Notes under the pieces: model-generated
Databases searched by the model: none
Seen by the model: the letters and a program-made list of their open reading frames with translations, nothing else
What the model was told of the DNA's origin: nothing
Program-made: the position numbers and the translations under genes
Assembly: GCA_021234155.1 (NCBI GenBank)
Contig: JAJEKV010000159.1
Coordinates: 62,001 to 126,000 of the forward strand
Direction of reading: 5' to 3'
Origin: Isoetes taiwanensis
Lineage: Eukaryota; Streptophyta; Lycopodiopsida; Isoetales; Isoetaceae
DNA: 64,000 bases
Part shown: one piece after another, positions 1 through 10,186 of the stretch
Position numbering within the stretch: the first letter of the stretch is position 1
How the letters are laid out: each line of letters starts with the position of its first letter

Positions 1-150
1 GAGGATTTTGGCTATTTTGGGAGAAGATATGGTGCTTCTAGGTTAATTGGATGTGATAAATGTTCTAAACACTCTAAGGGTTCCAATGTAATAAATTTCA
101 GGTCATTTGGAGTTGTCTAGCTCAAGTTATGAAGTTGCAAAATTTAGGGT

Positions 151-418
151 ATTATGAGTTGCGTCTAGGGGGTGTTTTGGCGAGGTCAAAATGGTCTCTG
201 GCACAACTCATGAGTAATTGAGTTATTTAAGGATAAAATGCAATCAAAATGGGAAAGTAAGGATACAATCTTGCTCTACTAACCTTAATTAGCCTAGATA
301 CATAGTTTATTTTTCAAAAATCTGATATCAAGATGGGAATTCACTCCACCTACTCATGAGTTGCGTCTAAGGGCATTTTGGCCTTGCCAAAAGTGGTCCC
401 GCAACTCGTGAATAATTG
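151..418. repeat. Two copies of a hairpin repeat, gag side of the H3-like ORF (element 1)
   Basis: At 151-220 and 352-418 there are two related palindromic units of about 70 bp. Each runs from an arm like ATGAGTTGCGTCT, through a centre in which TTTTGG is answered by CAAAA, to a second arm like GCAACTCATGAG, so each can fold into a long imperfect hairpin. The sequence around them (1-594) has no coding region that I recognise. Confidence 0.6.
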
Positions 419-926
419 ATAGAATTTGCTAGAACTTTTATTAGTTTGAAATGAAACATATTACAAGGCAATGTATTGATTGCACTACATGAGACAATTA
501 CATACTTGAATTTCCATTTTATATTAACAAAAGCATTTTATACAAGGATCAAAATATTATATAGAGTTTACAAAATTGTTTAATAACTTATTATCTACCT
601 ACGTTTAATAAAGTGTGCCAATTGAATGTCTCTTGGCATGCAAATGACCAGTCTAGCATGCAAGGCACATGCTAAGGTGTCCTAAAGTGTTGATCCACTT
701 CCATCTTAGCTGCCTCTTGCAATACTAAGCAGCATATTGTTATGCGCTTTATCTTGTTGAATTTCTCGAATAAATCTTGCAAACTTGGTTCTTGGGATGA
801 AAAAACATTGGCTCCCTAGTAGTAACGGATCTCCTTCAAAGCTTAGGAGTATGATGCGTTGCTTTTGTGCTTTGCTGGCTTCATAGATGGCTCTGGTACT
901 TCCAGTGGCTCTTGCAGGGTCATTCT

Positions 927-1104
927 TGTTGGAATGTTGGAGTATGTGTAATGGGCACACATGAAGAATGACTCAGTGGAAGAGTACCGAAAGCCCATCA
1001 AAGGGCCGGTAGCTCAGTGGTAGAGTACTTGGCTTGCAAGCAAGAGGTCCTGGGTTCGATCCCCAGCCTGTCCACCCAATCATAGAAAAGCTCATTTCTC
1101 AACA
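927..1104 (+). repeat. TRIM 5' LTR
   Basis: 178 bp, TGTTGG...CTCAACA, followed immediately by the primer-binding site. By eye identical to 1298-1475. Before the tRNA-like gene it contains a second, degenerate D-arm-like phrase (CTCAGTGGAAGAGTAC at 972-987). Confidence 0.93.
1003..1075 (+). tRNA. tRNA-Ala(TGC)-like gene inside TRIM 5' LTR
   Basis: Folds as a cloverleaf by eye. Acceptor strand GGGCCGG pairs with CCTGTCC with one C-T mismatch; D-stem GCTC/GAGT; anticodon stem CTTGG/GCAAG with a G-G mismatch closing a loop CTTGCAA, anticodon TGC; T-arm CTGGG-TTCGATC-CCCAG; discriminator A. The third acceptor pair is G-U, the G3:U70 identity element of alanyl-tRNA synthetase. Box A (TAGCTCAGTGG) and box B (GGTTCGATCC) of the Pol III promoter are intact. 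The sequence continues with templated CC after the discriminator. It could be a functional gene or an LTR-resident internal promoter; the two stem mismatches argue against a standard host tRNA. Confidence 0.75.
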
Positions 1105-1297
1105 TGGTATCAGAGCCATGGTCCCAAGTAGAGGGTGCTTAACAGCACCGGGATAGCCCCCAGTGGTGTAGGGGTGAGAATGAGTAAAGCTTGGCCAGTG
1201 GAAAGCCCAACTCCTGCAGTGGTGGAGTTGCCCGAGGAGGGGAGCTTGTGGATTGTCGTGAAGGCTGGAATGGATTGGTGTGCCCATTAAGGGGGAA

Positions 1298-1475
1298 TGT
1301 TGGAATGTTGGAGTATGTGTAATGGGCACACATGAAGAATGACTCAGTGGAAGAGTACCGAAAGCCCATCAAAGGGCCGGTAGCTCAGTGGTAGAGTACT
1401 TGGCTTGCAAGCAAGAGGTCCTGGGTTCGATCCCCAGCCTGTCCACCCAATCATAGAAAAGCTCATTTCTCAACA
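1298..1475 (+). repeat. TRIM 3' LTR
   Basis: 178 bp copy of 927-1104, preceded by the polypurine tract at 1289-1297 and followed by the target duplication ATTCT at 1476-1480. Confidence 0.93.
1374..1446 (+). tRNA. tRNA-Ala(TGC)-like gene inside TRIM 3' LTR
   Basis: Second copy, offset by exactly 371 bases from the first as part of the duplicated LTR. It has the same anticodon TGC, box A and box B, and the same two mismatches. It is there because reverse transcription copies the LTR, not because of a separate tRNA duplication. Confidence 0.75.
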
Positions 1476-2489
1476 ATTCTCGGTGTACTGCACCTTGTAG
1501 GCTCTTGTAAGTGTCGTACATATCTTCGTCTTGTAGACCTTGTCCTCATTCCAAATGTAGGCATCCTTCGCTTTCTTGCCTCGCTTCTTTCTCTCCGGAT
1601 TCAGCCATGATAGGTAAAGTGGTGGTGCTGGTAGCTCCCCCCCTTTTGCTTGCTCTTGCTGACTCGAGAGATCTGTCTCTTCGGGGTCCCAAGCAAGCAC
1701 AGGCTTCTTGGGCACTCCCAATCTACCTTCTCCTGAAAGGAGGTCTTCTGCAGATGGCATCCAACCAAGAGTTGGATGAATATGATGACGAGCCTTCTGG
1801 TTCTCGCTCTGTTATGACGATGTCGGGGATGCCGGTAGTCTTTATCTTCCTCATCTTCTTGCGAGGTGTTTCCAACACCTTTCCCTTCTTCTCCTTTTGC
1901 TCCTTCTCTGCCTTCCTCTTCTTCTGAAGCTCTTACTTCCTGGCCTTTTCGAGTTTTTTCAATGCTCGTAACTCGTTGCGGACCTTCCCTCTTCTCTCTT
2001 CCTTTATTTTCGACCTTCGGCTCTTTGGCCTTCTCCTCTTTGGTTGAAGCTGGGGCCTTCTCGATTTCCTCCTCTTCAGCGGAGGCCGGGGCCTCCTTGA
2101 TCTCCTCCTCTTCTTCTTCTTCCTTGGTTTCTTCTTCTTCATTCCTAACTTGGACCAACTCGGCCTTCTGCTCAATGGCACGAACCTGGACACTAGTAGT
2201 CTTCTCCTTTAAACTAGTAGTCTTCTCCTTTAAAGGATCATGTCAGTATATTTGACGCAGGCCATATCAAACGGAAGTGGATTTCGACACTGGGCGCCCT
2301 AAAATCAACTGCGAGGTGGAAGCAAAACAAGGAATGAAAATGAAACTCTACATCTCTGAAGATGAGATCTCTATTTATAGGCTTGATAGCTTTAGGATTT
2401 CCTATGGGAAATTGATGTTATCTAACTTTCGATATAACTGGGTTATGTTTGTCCCAAAAATTATGCTCCTTCAAAGATGTGACACTTTT

Positions 2490-2735
2490 ATTCACGAGAT
2501 GTGCCTGGGAGCATTTTGACCTGGCCAAAATGGCGTCGAATTTCCATGTTTCATAAGTATTTTGGGAATTTCAAGATGTTGTCCTAGCTAAATTGATGTT
2601 TTTAAGCTCGATTCTACCAATAGTATTTCATTTTAAAGCTCTAGAATGGGTCTAGAATGGGCTTTACTCATGAGATATGCTGGGGGGCATTTTGGCAAAG
2701 TCAAAATGGTCTCCCATGCAACTCATGAGTTATTG
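2490..2735. repeat. Two copies of the same hairpin repeat, primer-site side of the H3-like ORF
   Basis: At 2490-2556 (partial) and 2665-2735 the same unit recurs: CTCATGAGAT..., GGCATTTTGGC..., TCAAAATGG, then GCAACTCATGAG in the better copy. The H3-like ORF is thus bracketed by two copies on each side. The surrounding leader (2200-2985) otherwise shows no ORF I can support. Confidence 0.55.
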
Positions 2736-2985
2736 TCCAATGGGGCTAAAAAAAATTATCTTCAAAATTTTTCTCAGTTTTTCTCCGACTATCTAATTGT
2801 TATCTAACTACTTACTCTAGAGATTATCACTCTCTATAATTCTAGCTTATGGAGAGAGAGACAAAAAAAAAATCACACTATCGAGGCCATAGATTAAGAT
2901 TCCTCTCAAACTTCAAGTTCTACTGGATTAGAACTCCTACTAGGCTGAATGGCCAGTGCTCTAATCTTGGTCTACCAAGATCATA

Positions 2986-2997
2986 GCTCTGATACCA
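2986..2997 (-). promoter_or_regulatory. Primer-binding site of gypsy element 1 (initiator-Met tRNA type)
   Basis: On the minus strand reads TGGTATCAGAGC, complementary to the 3' end of plant initiator-Met tRNA. It is separated from the LTR by one base. The same sequence and spacing occur at 48012-48023 in the complete element. Confidence 0.8.
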
Positions 2998-2998
2998 T

Positions 2999-4630
2999 TG
3001 TGACGTCCCCCTAACTTATACGATTCTCCCATCGTATAAGCCCTGGAGATCCCCTCTTGCTGACCCTGCAGATCAACAAGAGACCATCCACGCAGCATCA
3101 GCTACTAGTGGTGCTTCAGAGTTGATGCGGAAGAAGGAAATGTCTTTCCCGCCTTTCCCCGTGCCGATCTCATCGCGGAAGGGTTAACGTAAGCACAAAT
3201 AACATACATCACAACCAATATAAACGCTCACCATAAAGGGTGAGGCACCATCAACAACATAACATCACCGTCATAATACAACATCACCATAGCATCACCT
3301 GGGAGGTCCTAACCCAAGCTCAGACTCTGTGAGGTAACACTGATAGTCTGGGCCACAGATAACATCAGGCGAAAGTTGTAACATTGGAGTTGGCTGGCAT
3401 ATAACAATGGCAAGGGTAGTCCACTCCATCCGCCCTCCTGTGCATACTTTGCAGATAGATCGAAAAGTTTCGGGTCTCAACTATAGCCTATCAGAGACGT
3501 AACTCTAAGGCTACTCCAAGGTTTCATCAGCTTTGGTCTGATGATGCAGGAAGGCTGCTCCTTCCAAAAGGATCTATTGTCATAGCAGGCAGCTAGAGTT
3601 GCCCCCGCTCATACTCAACCTAACCTCACTGAAGTGACACATCACCTAGGAGGGGCTAAACCCACGCCTTGCCCTCTCGCAGTGACAAGGTATTAGGCCT
3701 AGCTTATGATGGATCCTTGGCAGACAAGCACACCTTGTATCTTTCTGCAATCGGAACAAGTCCCCTATTCTAAGCCATTAGGCCATAGGCCCAGGATCAG
3801 ATGGGCTCTCTATGCACAAGCCTCATTGTAATGGGAATTACAGAGGTCCAACTACTAGGATCATACTACTCATGGCTCCTAGGTCTGCCTCCTTACCCCC
3901 ATACACAAGAGGTGCAAAATAGAGTATCATACCATGATCATCTAACATCTTTAGATCAATAATTTTAATACATCATATTTAACCTTAAAGAATATAAGCA
4001 TTATTGTTCCTTGATCAGTCTAGTTTTAGGCTTAGTGGTCTATGAGCATGTAACACTAAAACAGAGATGCTCTCTAGCTTAAATCCTACTGCTAAGCCAG
4101 GACTGACAACCTAAACTGTGACCAACCTGTTCCATTGCCCAACCCTCCAAAGCTCAAGATAACCTCCGAAAGGGCCCCAACTCGCTGTTGGCCCAAAACC
4201 TAAAAGGTTTTAGGGTTTACACTCCCTCCTTTACATAGGCCTCGAAATTGGGGCCTTGGTCTGCAATTGGGCCACTTGGTCCAATGAATGCCTTGCCACA
4301 TGGTAAGTGGGACCACTAGCACCTTTATGGCAATAGGTATTTGTGATGGGGTGCTCTCCCTTTGACATGTGTCACACATGCAAATAGACATGTGCCACAC
4401 ATTTGGGCTTTAATGGCTCACATTTAACTTGTTATGTTAGAATAATATGTTGAGCCTTTGCCCCTAGGGGATATATTATGGGACTAACATAATATATCTA
4501 AGGTTCATTGGTGGTATTATATCATTCGTATACTCATCATGGTCTCCACACATGTCATCTCGGTGACATGTGCTGTGATGTGGCAGTATAATATACATAT
4601 TCCTAGCATATATTATATTGGAATGTCACA
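2999..4630 (-). repeat. 5' LTR of gypsy element 1
   Basis: Begins on the plus strand with TGTGACGTCC right after the primer-binding site and ends with GGAATGTCACA, giving inverted TGTGAC/GTCACA termini. Length 1632 bp, close to the two LTRs of the complete gypsy element (about 1.64 kb). It shares the phrase around 3420-3450 (CCACTCCATCCGCCC, TGTGCATACTTTGCAG) with the LTRs at 36850 and 48430 and the remnant at 27430. No coding potential was seen in it. The partner LTR is outside the window, so the target duplication cannot be tested. Confidence 0.8.
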
Positions 4631-5734
4631 CCATCAAATGATTGGTTTTCACTTGATTGACATACCCATAACTTCACCATTGGAATTTCAATGTTCGAGT
4701 TCTGTCGCTCTATCTTTGAAGCTTTTCAAGACCCAAAATTGCAAAACGTTTGAGCCAATTTAGGTTTGGGTTTTATTTTTACTTTGGTGGAGGTGGATAA
4801 ATTATTGATTAGGTCAGTATGTAATTTTGAAATGTGTAGTTTTGGATCCTTTCAAACTTCTTCTGGAGATGGGCATTTTTGGAGGATCCCAATATTTAAA
4901 GTCCGAGATGGGGTATATCCAGCCAAAAAGTGTGGTATATTTGGCCACCTGTTATTAACCACCGTGCACTTCGTAGTTTAAAGCCCAGAACCAATTTGGG
5001 CCATGATTTAACCAATCCGGCTCTATCTGAGCTTAAATCACTTCTTTTCTTTATCAATCTAGCCAGATATACCACCAAAAAAAAAACAATACATTCCTAA
5101 GTTTTTTTTTTGATGTTTTAGATGGACGATAGTCTTTTGAAAGAACAAAGAGGGCGGGTATTTTAGATGGACGATTTGTTTTTTGAAAGAACAAAGAGGC
5201 GGATGCAGAGAGGCCAAAGTGATGGCTGCCTCTTTGCCTACCAATTTTCCATCTTATCTGCTCTTCTCACTGCTCAAGAATTTCTAAGGTATGTGTTCTG
5301 CCATGGCGTTGTAGCGGGACTAACAGGACATCCAAATGCCCCAAATCCGTTAAATTTGAAGATCATACTGAAACTCAAGGGAATAGAGCAGCTTCATTTC
5401 TTGCCTTACATATGGGCTGATTGTGGTTCCTTTTCTATGCAGTTCCTGGGGCACTTATCATTCGGTTCGGATCTGCATGGGTTGGAGCAGATTGCCCTCT
5501 GGGTTTGTTTCCTCCACTGCCATTGCTCTGCTGGAACTGCTAAAAATTTTCTCGGTGAGATGTTGGAACTGCTGAAAAGTTTTTGGTAAGGTCCCTGCCA
5601 CGTGTACGGCATTCGGACCCTATGCATAAAACCATTTGTGCAACAAGCAAAATTTGATGAATTTTAAATCAGTGCAAGTAAGATATAATAAGGCTATACC
5701 TGGAATCAAATGATGTTTTATCACGCAAGCTATC
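4631..5734. other. Intergenic, with a 44-bp tandem duplication
   Basis: Between the gypsy LTR and the copia element. A direct duplication of about 43 bp lies at 5116-5203 (TTTTAGATGGACGAT...AACAAAGAG, twice). The open frame 5167-5589 (+) starts in that duplication and has no recognisable domain, so I do not call it a gene. Confidence 0.5.
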
Positions 5735-5917
5735 TAAAGCAAAATAGGCGCCAACTCAAGAACACACAAATACCAAGAACCGGATCCCTCTCTCATAGGA
5801 TCCATTGCTATTAATAGGCATCTATAAATACAACAAATCTAATTAAAGCACCACTATTCTGTTACAACGTTACTTTCTGCTTCATTATAAGCAGAACTTT
5901 TTATCATCATTCCAACA
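5735..5917 (-). repeat. Copia 3' LTR
   Basis: 183 bp; on the plus strand from TAAAGCAAAATAGG to CATTCCAACA. Its minus-strand start TGTTGG is canonical; the other terminus ends TTTA rather than CA. Confidence 0.9.
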
Positions 5918-5931
5918 CTCCCCCATTCTGA

Positions 5932-8900
5932 TTATAATGAAGAAGCCACTCCAAGAGTGCTGCAATGCAGCCTGAATTTTTCCCTGCACAGTGGCTTGAA
6001 TTTTTCCCTGCACAGTGGCTTGTCAGAAGGCATATTTTCAATAGGTATGTACTCCATCTGAATTGATCGATCCACCACCTTCTCTCTAGTAAAATGATGA
6101 TGAATAGAGATGTGCTTAGATCTTCGGTGATGGATTGGATTTTCAGTCAGAGCTATACTACTCTTGTTGTCATTGAAAATAACAGTTGCATGAGAGTACC
6201 CAAGTTCTCCCAAGAATTGTCTCAGCCATACTGTTTCTCTCACCGCAGAAGATGTAGCCATGTACTCGGCTTCACAGGAAGATAGTGCAACCGAGGTCTG
6301 CTTGGAACTTGTCCACGTGACTGCTGCTCCATGTAACATGATACAAAAACCAGTTGTTGACTGTCTGGTATCTTGGTCTCCAGCCCAATCTGCATCAACG
6401 AATGACACCACTTTGACCAATGGATCATTTGAGTCTGGTCCATACCTTAATCCCATGTTTAATGTTCCCTCAAGATATCTAATAATCCGTTTTACTGCAA
6501 TCCAATGCTGCTGCCCAGGATTATGCGTGAACCTACTTACTGCTCCCACGGCTTAAGCAATATCTGGTCTCGTACTTACCATGATATGCATCAGACAACC
6601 AACTGCATTTCTATAGGGAATATTATTCATTTGAACTTGCTCATCCCTGGACTTTGGTTCCAGACATGCGATGCTACTGGAGTATCTTTAAGTAGACACC
6701 CGTTCATTCCAAACCTGCTTCCTAGCCTGCTAATGGCTTGTGACTGATGAATTACAAGAGTTCTCTTATTTCGGTCCCGAAAATCTGAAGCCCTAAGCAG
6801 GTCTTGATTTCCCCCAGATCAGTCATTCTGAATTCTGCCTGAAGTGCCCGTTTGATAGACAGAATCCCAGCCATACCTTTGCTTACAATAATTAAATCAT
6901 GAACATAAATAATTACAATCAGTTTTCCTTCCCTTTTACAGTAAACATTCCACTCCGTCCGACATCTTGTAAACCCTATCTTTTGAAGAAATCCATCAAT
7001 CCTATTATACCAACTCCTTGGGCTTTGTTTTAGACAATTTCTTCCTCTAAATAACCATTCAAAAAGGCTATTTTAACGTCCATTTGGTGTATTTCCATAT
7101 TCTCTTGGGCTGCTAAAGCCAAAACTGTCCTGATTGAAGTCATTTTTGGTACTGGTGAGAATGTTTCTTCAAAATCTATTCCTGCCTGCTGAGAGAAGCC
7201 CTGTGCTACCAACCTAGCTCTAAATCTTTCCACAGATCCGTCACTTGCTTGCTTGATCTTGAAGATCCATCTGCACCCTACAGCTTTCCTTCCCTTAGGC
7301 AGAGGCACCAAATCTCATGCATGAGTGATATACATGGCGTCCATTTCATCTTGCATAGCTTTTGTCCATTGCTCAGAATCAGGGCCAGATAAAGCTTTGC
7401 TACAGACAGTGGTTCCAAGAATTCTGCCTTAAAACATTCCAATATGCACTTTTCTTCTATGTCCGTGTCCCACCAATTTCCATGTAATCTTTCAAATACC
7501 ATCTCTTGTTGAAGAGCATCTGCCAATGCTGCAGAAGCCTTTTGATTCTTCCATTCTAGCCATCGTTGTGTAGGACGATGTCCCCTAGCACTTCTTCGCA
7601 CTACTTCAGGGGCAGCCCGACCGCTGGATAGAAACAGGAGCACTTTGAGCTTCACGATGAAGTGATCGTTCACTAAGAATAGGAATGGGTTGTTCAAGAG
7701 CCTGCTCACCTTCATGAAAAATAGACGATTCAGACAGCTGTTATTTGGGTTGCTCCCTCTCATGATTGTTATCTGCGTCCTCATGATATCCCAGAAAAAT
7801 GCATTTCCTTGATTTATCTGCTAACTTGGTCCTTCTAATTTCTTTAGGAACAAATGCAAAAGCAGGACACCCAAATACCTTTAAGTATCCTATATCAGGC
7901 TTGACAACACTCCAGACTTCCTCTGGTGTTCTTCCTTGGACTGCAACAGATTGCCTCTCCCCAAAAACGATCTGACACCTTAGCCCATTTCAACATGTTG
8001 AGTGCACATTCCTTCAAAGTCCTTATTTTTCTCTCTGCTACCCCATTTTGAAAATGTTCATACGGATTAGATAGCTGCCTTTTTATGCCGTCCTGCTGCA
8101 AGCATCTTGTAAACTCCCCAGATACGGATTCTGTCCCGTTGTCACTGCGGATGGCTCCAATCACATGTCCAGTCTCCCTTTCAGCTTGTTTCATCCACAC
8201 TTTAAAGGTTTCTAGCACCACTTTTCTTTCTGGACCAGTCATCCACAATCCCTAGAAAATATTGACCATTCCCAAATGTTTTCACTTGTATTTTTCCACT
8301 TAAATCTGTGTGTATCAACTGCAGTAGCTTTGTGACCCTTGTGCCTTTCTCATTAATCTTTTTTTTACTATGTTTGCTATGATACATCCTTCACAAAGAT
8401 TAAGATTCCCAATAGAAGCAAAGTCCATATGTGTTACCAAGTTTTCAGATTTCAACTTCTGCATTCTTCCTTGATTAATGTGGCCAAGCCTTCGATGCCA
8501 TAATTGCAGGCCGCCATCAGGTCCTCTAGCTGCAAAAGCAAATGATCCCTTGCACGATCCCTTCTGCATGGACTCAAGCAATTGATACAGAAATCTTACT
8601 CACGCCTTTTCCCACAACCTGCTTATTCCCATTCAACAGAAGCATCTCATCTCCTTCTGAAGACATGCCATAATTCCAACATCCACTAGTCTGGCCAGAG
8701 ATATAAGATTTCGTGTCAGCCCTGGTACATATAACACCTGTGCTATATCTCTTGCCTTGTCTGCAAATTGAAATGTTATAATTCCTGTTCCAGCAATCTT
8801 CAGGCCTGAAGGTATTCCATTAACACTTCGCTCATGATCTTCTTCCTTAAAGTTCTGCAGCCACTCCTTGTTGTTTGTCATTACATGCAGCAAAATCCAA
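5932..8900 (-). pseudogene. Copia pol: protease remnant, integrase, reverse transcriptase, RNase H
   Basis: Protease: the stretch before HMTNNKEWLQNF at about 8880 has lost the catalytic D-S-G. Integrase: zinc-finger phrase LWHRRLGHINQGRM (about 8500), then HTDLSGKIQ, IRSDNGTE and NGVAERKIRTLKE carrying the D, D and E residues. Reverse transcriptase: RARLVAQGFSQQAGIDFEET (about 7220) and a catalytic box reading YVHD instead of YVDD (about 6900). RNase H: SCEAEYMA and the ENPIHHRRSKHI phrase near the end (about 6260-6100). Many frameshifts and stops. A 27-bp tandem duplication is at 5970-6022. The element cannot move on its own. Confidence 0.88.
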
Positions 8901-9082
8901 GATCTATATTTTTTCTAATGTCTCTGATGTTGCCAAAGCCTCAGCTCCAGATATTTCAACCTCAGCCACTAGCCCTTACATCATCACTTCCTGATGTGCT
9001 ATCTTCCCATCTGTTATTCAGAAAACTCCTAAAGGCTTGACTACATGTTATTCTTCTTATTGCCAATTATTGCCAAGAAAAG

Positions 9083-10096
9083 CTATGTTGGCCTTAGCTT
9101 CACTTTCTGCATCCTTTTCTGATGTGCTGTCACTTTCTTCAGCAATATGAGCACTTGAGGCTCTCCCATTACTCCATTTTTTTCCAAAAGAAGATGATTT
9201 GGCTTTTCTTGACGATTTGGCTTTTCCTTCTTTTTCCTTTTTCTGTTCCCCATCTTTCTTGGAATCTTTCTTAGAGTTACAGTTTCTGGAAATGTGGCCT
9301 TTCTTACCACAAGTCCAACACTCAAAGGCTTTCTTTGTTGGCCTCTGGAAATGTGGCCTTTCTTACCACAAGTACAACACTCAAAGGCTTTCTTTGTTGG
9401 CCTGACTCTGGCTTCATATGCTGACTCCGCCTCTTCTTTTTTAAGCAATTGTGAAGCCTGCAACACTGCACTAATCACTGGTTCACTTCTCAACTTCTCA
9501 ACGTGCCACTTTGGCATCCCATTGCTTGTTTGGTTGAAGCATAGGAATTTGGAAGACTGGCTAAAATGGCCATAGCCAGACCCTCATCATTGAAGTTGTG
9601 CTTCAGAGCTCCTAGCTGGTCCGCCAGACTTTCCATGTTGCTGGTCCGCCAGACTTTCCATGTTGCTGACATGATCAGTCGGATCATCTCCATCTGTCAT
9701 TTTAGCACTGAAAAATTTCTGCCATAAGAACAATTTCTGGAAAGTATTGCGAGTCTCAAACGTCTTCTTAAGGCATTCCCATCCTTCCTTTGCGGTCTCC
9801 TTGAGTCTTACCAATGGGATCTGCCCATCCCTTAATCCAAACATCGTGGATGTTTTTGCTCGAGTATCTTTCTTCATCCATGAAGATAGACGAGCAATCT
9901 CTTCTGAGCAATCTCTTCTGCTCCAGGAGCGACCTCTTCATTTTCATCATTCACCTCTGCTATGTGGGGTTTTGGTTCATCCCCAGTGACTACATCCCAG
10001 ACATCTCTCTCCTCCAGGATTGCTTGCATCTGTGGATCGATCCAGCTTTTCCAAGTTCTTGAGATCCATTTGAAGCTTCGCCATCTCTCAAACCCC
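9083..10096 (-). pseudogene. Copia gag (UBN2-type) with zinc knuckle, broken
   Basis: Starts MAKLQMDLKN at 10096 and continues in shifted frames with the gag phrases QMQAILEERDVWDVV, WECLKKTFETRNTFQKLFLW and LGALKHNFNDEGLAMAILAS, followed by a zinc knuckle CxTCGKKGHISR. This is the capsid-like protein that packages element RNA. The frame is broken several times. The zinc-knuckle region (9288-9405) is a 58-bp tandem duplication, and 9612-9665 and 9890-9925 are further small tandem duplications. A deletion has removed part of the sequence after MAKLQMDLKNLEKLD. Confidence 0.85.
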
Positions 10097-10186
10097 ACTC
10101 TCTGATTTGCACGAGTTTCTTGCTTTAATGCTCTAAACCCCACTCTCTGATTTGCACGAGTTTCTTGCTTTAAAGCTCTGATACCA

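Larger units (their letters stand above)
927..1475 (+). mobile_element. TRIM (terminal-repeat retrotransposon in miniature) with tRNA genes in its LTRs
   Basis: Complete 549-bp element. The LTRs at 927-1104 and 1298-1475 (178 bp each) look identical by eye, start TGTTGGAATG and end CTCAACA. A primer-binding site TGGTATCAGAGC follows LTR1 directly (1105-1116) and a polypurine tract AAGGGGGAA precedes LTR2 (1289-1297). The 5-bp target duplication ATTCT is at 922-926 and 1476-1480. The 193-bp interior codes for nothing recognisable, so the element must use proteins in trans; the TGTTGGAAT terminus and primer site match the copia element at 5735-10368, a possible helper type. Each LTR contains a tRNA-Ala-like sequence. 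The insertion interrupts the histone H3-like ORF of gypsy element 1. Identical LTRs suggest a recent insertion. Confidence 0.93.
595..2193 (-). pseudogene. Histone H3-like extra ORF of gypsy element 1, frameshifted and split by a TRIM
   Basis: Read on the minus strand, the N-terminal part is very acidic (Glu-rich runs at about 2155-1930), followed by a Lys-rich block at 1640-1490 and a C-terminal histone-fold region. Removing the TRIM and one copy of its ATTCT duplication restores a continuous frame across 1476/926. The segments that match histone H3 in order are RAIYEASKAQKQ (alpha-N), IPRTKFARFIREIQQD (alpha-1), LQEAAKMEVDQHF (alpha-2) and ALHARLVICMPRDIQLA (loop 2 and alpha-3), ending a few residues later at a TAG (595-597), where H3 itself ends. 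The order and spacing are those of H3, apart from roughly 15-20 extra residues between alpha-N and alpha-1. At least two one-base shifts (near 706 and 665) plus one near 1760 break the frame, so this copy is probably dead. The IP...FIREI stretch is more like plant CENH3 than canonical H3 (inference). Its position between primer site and gag matches the ORF at 46329-47446. Confidence 0.8.
1..4630 (-). mobile_element. Ty3/gypsy-type LTR retrotransposon, 5' portion (element 1), truncated by window edge
   Basis: Minus-strand element whose 5' LTR is at 2999-4630 and whose primer-binding site (complement of GCTCTGATACCA at 2986-2997) lies one base inside the LTR. Reading leftward there is a leader with two hairpin repeats, an extra ORF with an acidic N-terminal part and a histone H3-like C-terminal part (2193 down to 595), and two further hairpin repeats at 151-220 and 352-418. 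Gag and pol would lie to the left, outside the window. The assignment to gypsy rests on the same layout and homologous N-terminal block in the complete element at 36470-49674, and on an LTR of similar size (1.63 kb) and boundaries (TGTGACG...CGTCACA type). No pol is visible here, so the lineage is inferred. A TRIM element has inserted into the extra ORF. Confidence 0.75.

Noticed and set aside
1003-1446. Two ordinary host tRNA-Ala genes in tandem
   Set aside because: They lie at identical places in two LTRs of a TRIM with PBS, PPT and TSD, so the duplication is due to the element; two stem mismatches also speak against standard tRNAs.
1601-1927. Plus-strand open frames opposite the acidic ORF (Ser/Leu/Phe-rich)
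   Set aside because: Complement of GAA/GAG-rich codons; the minus strand has the homologue in element 2.
5167-5589. 140-residue plus-strand open frame
   Set aside because: Starts in a tandem duplication, no domain, no recognisable homologous motif, and overlaps equally long frames on the other strand.
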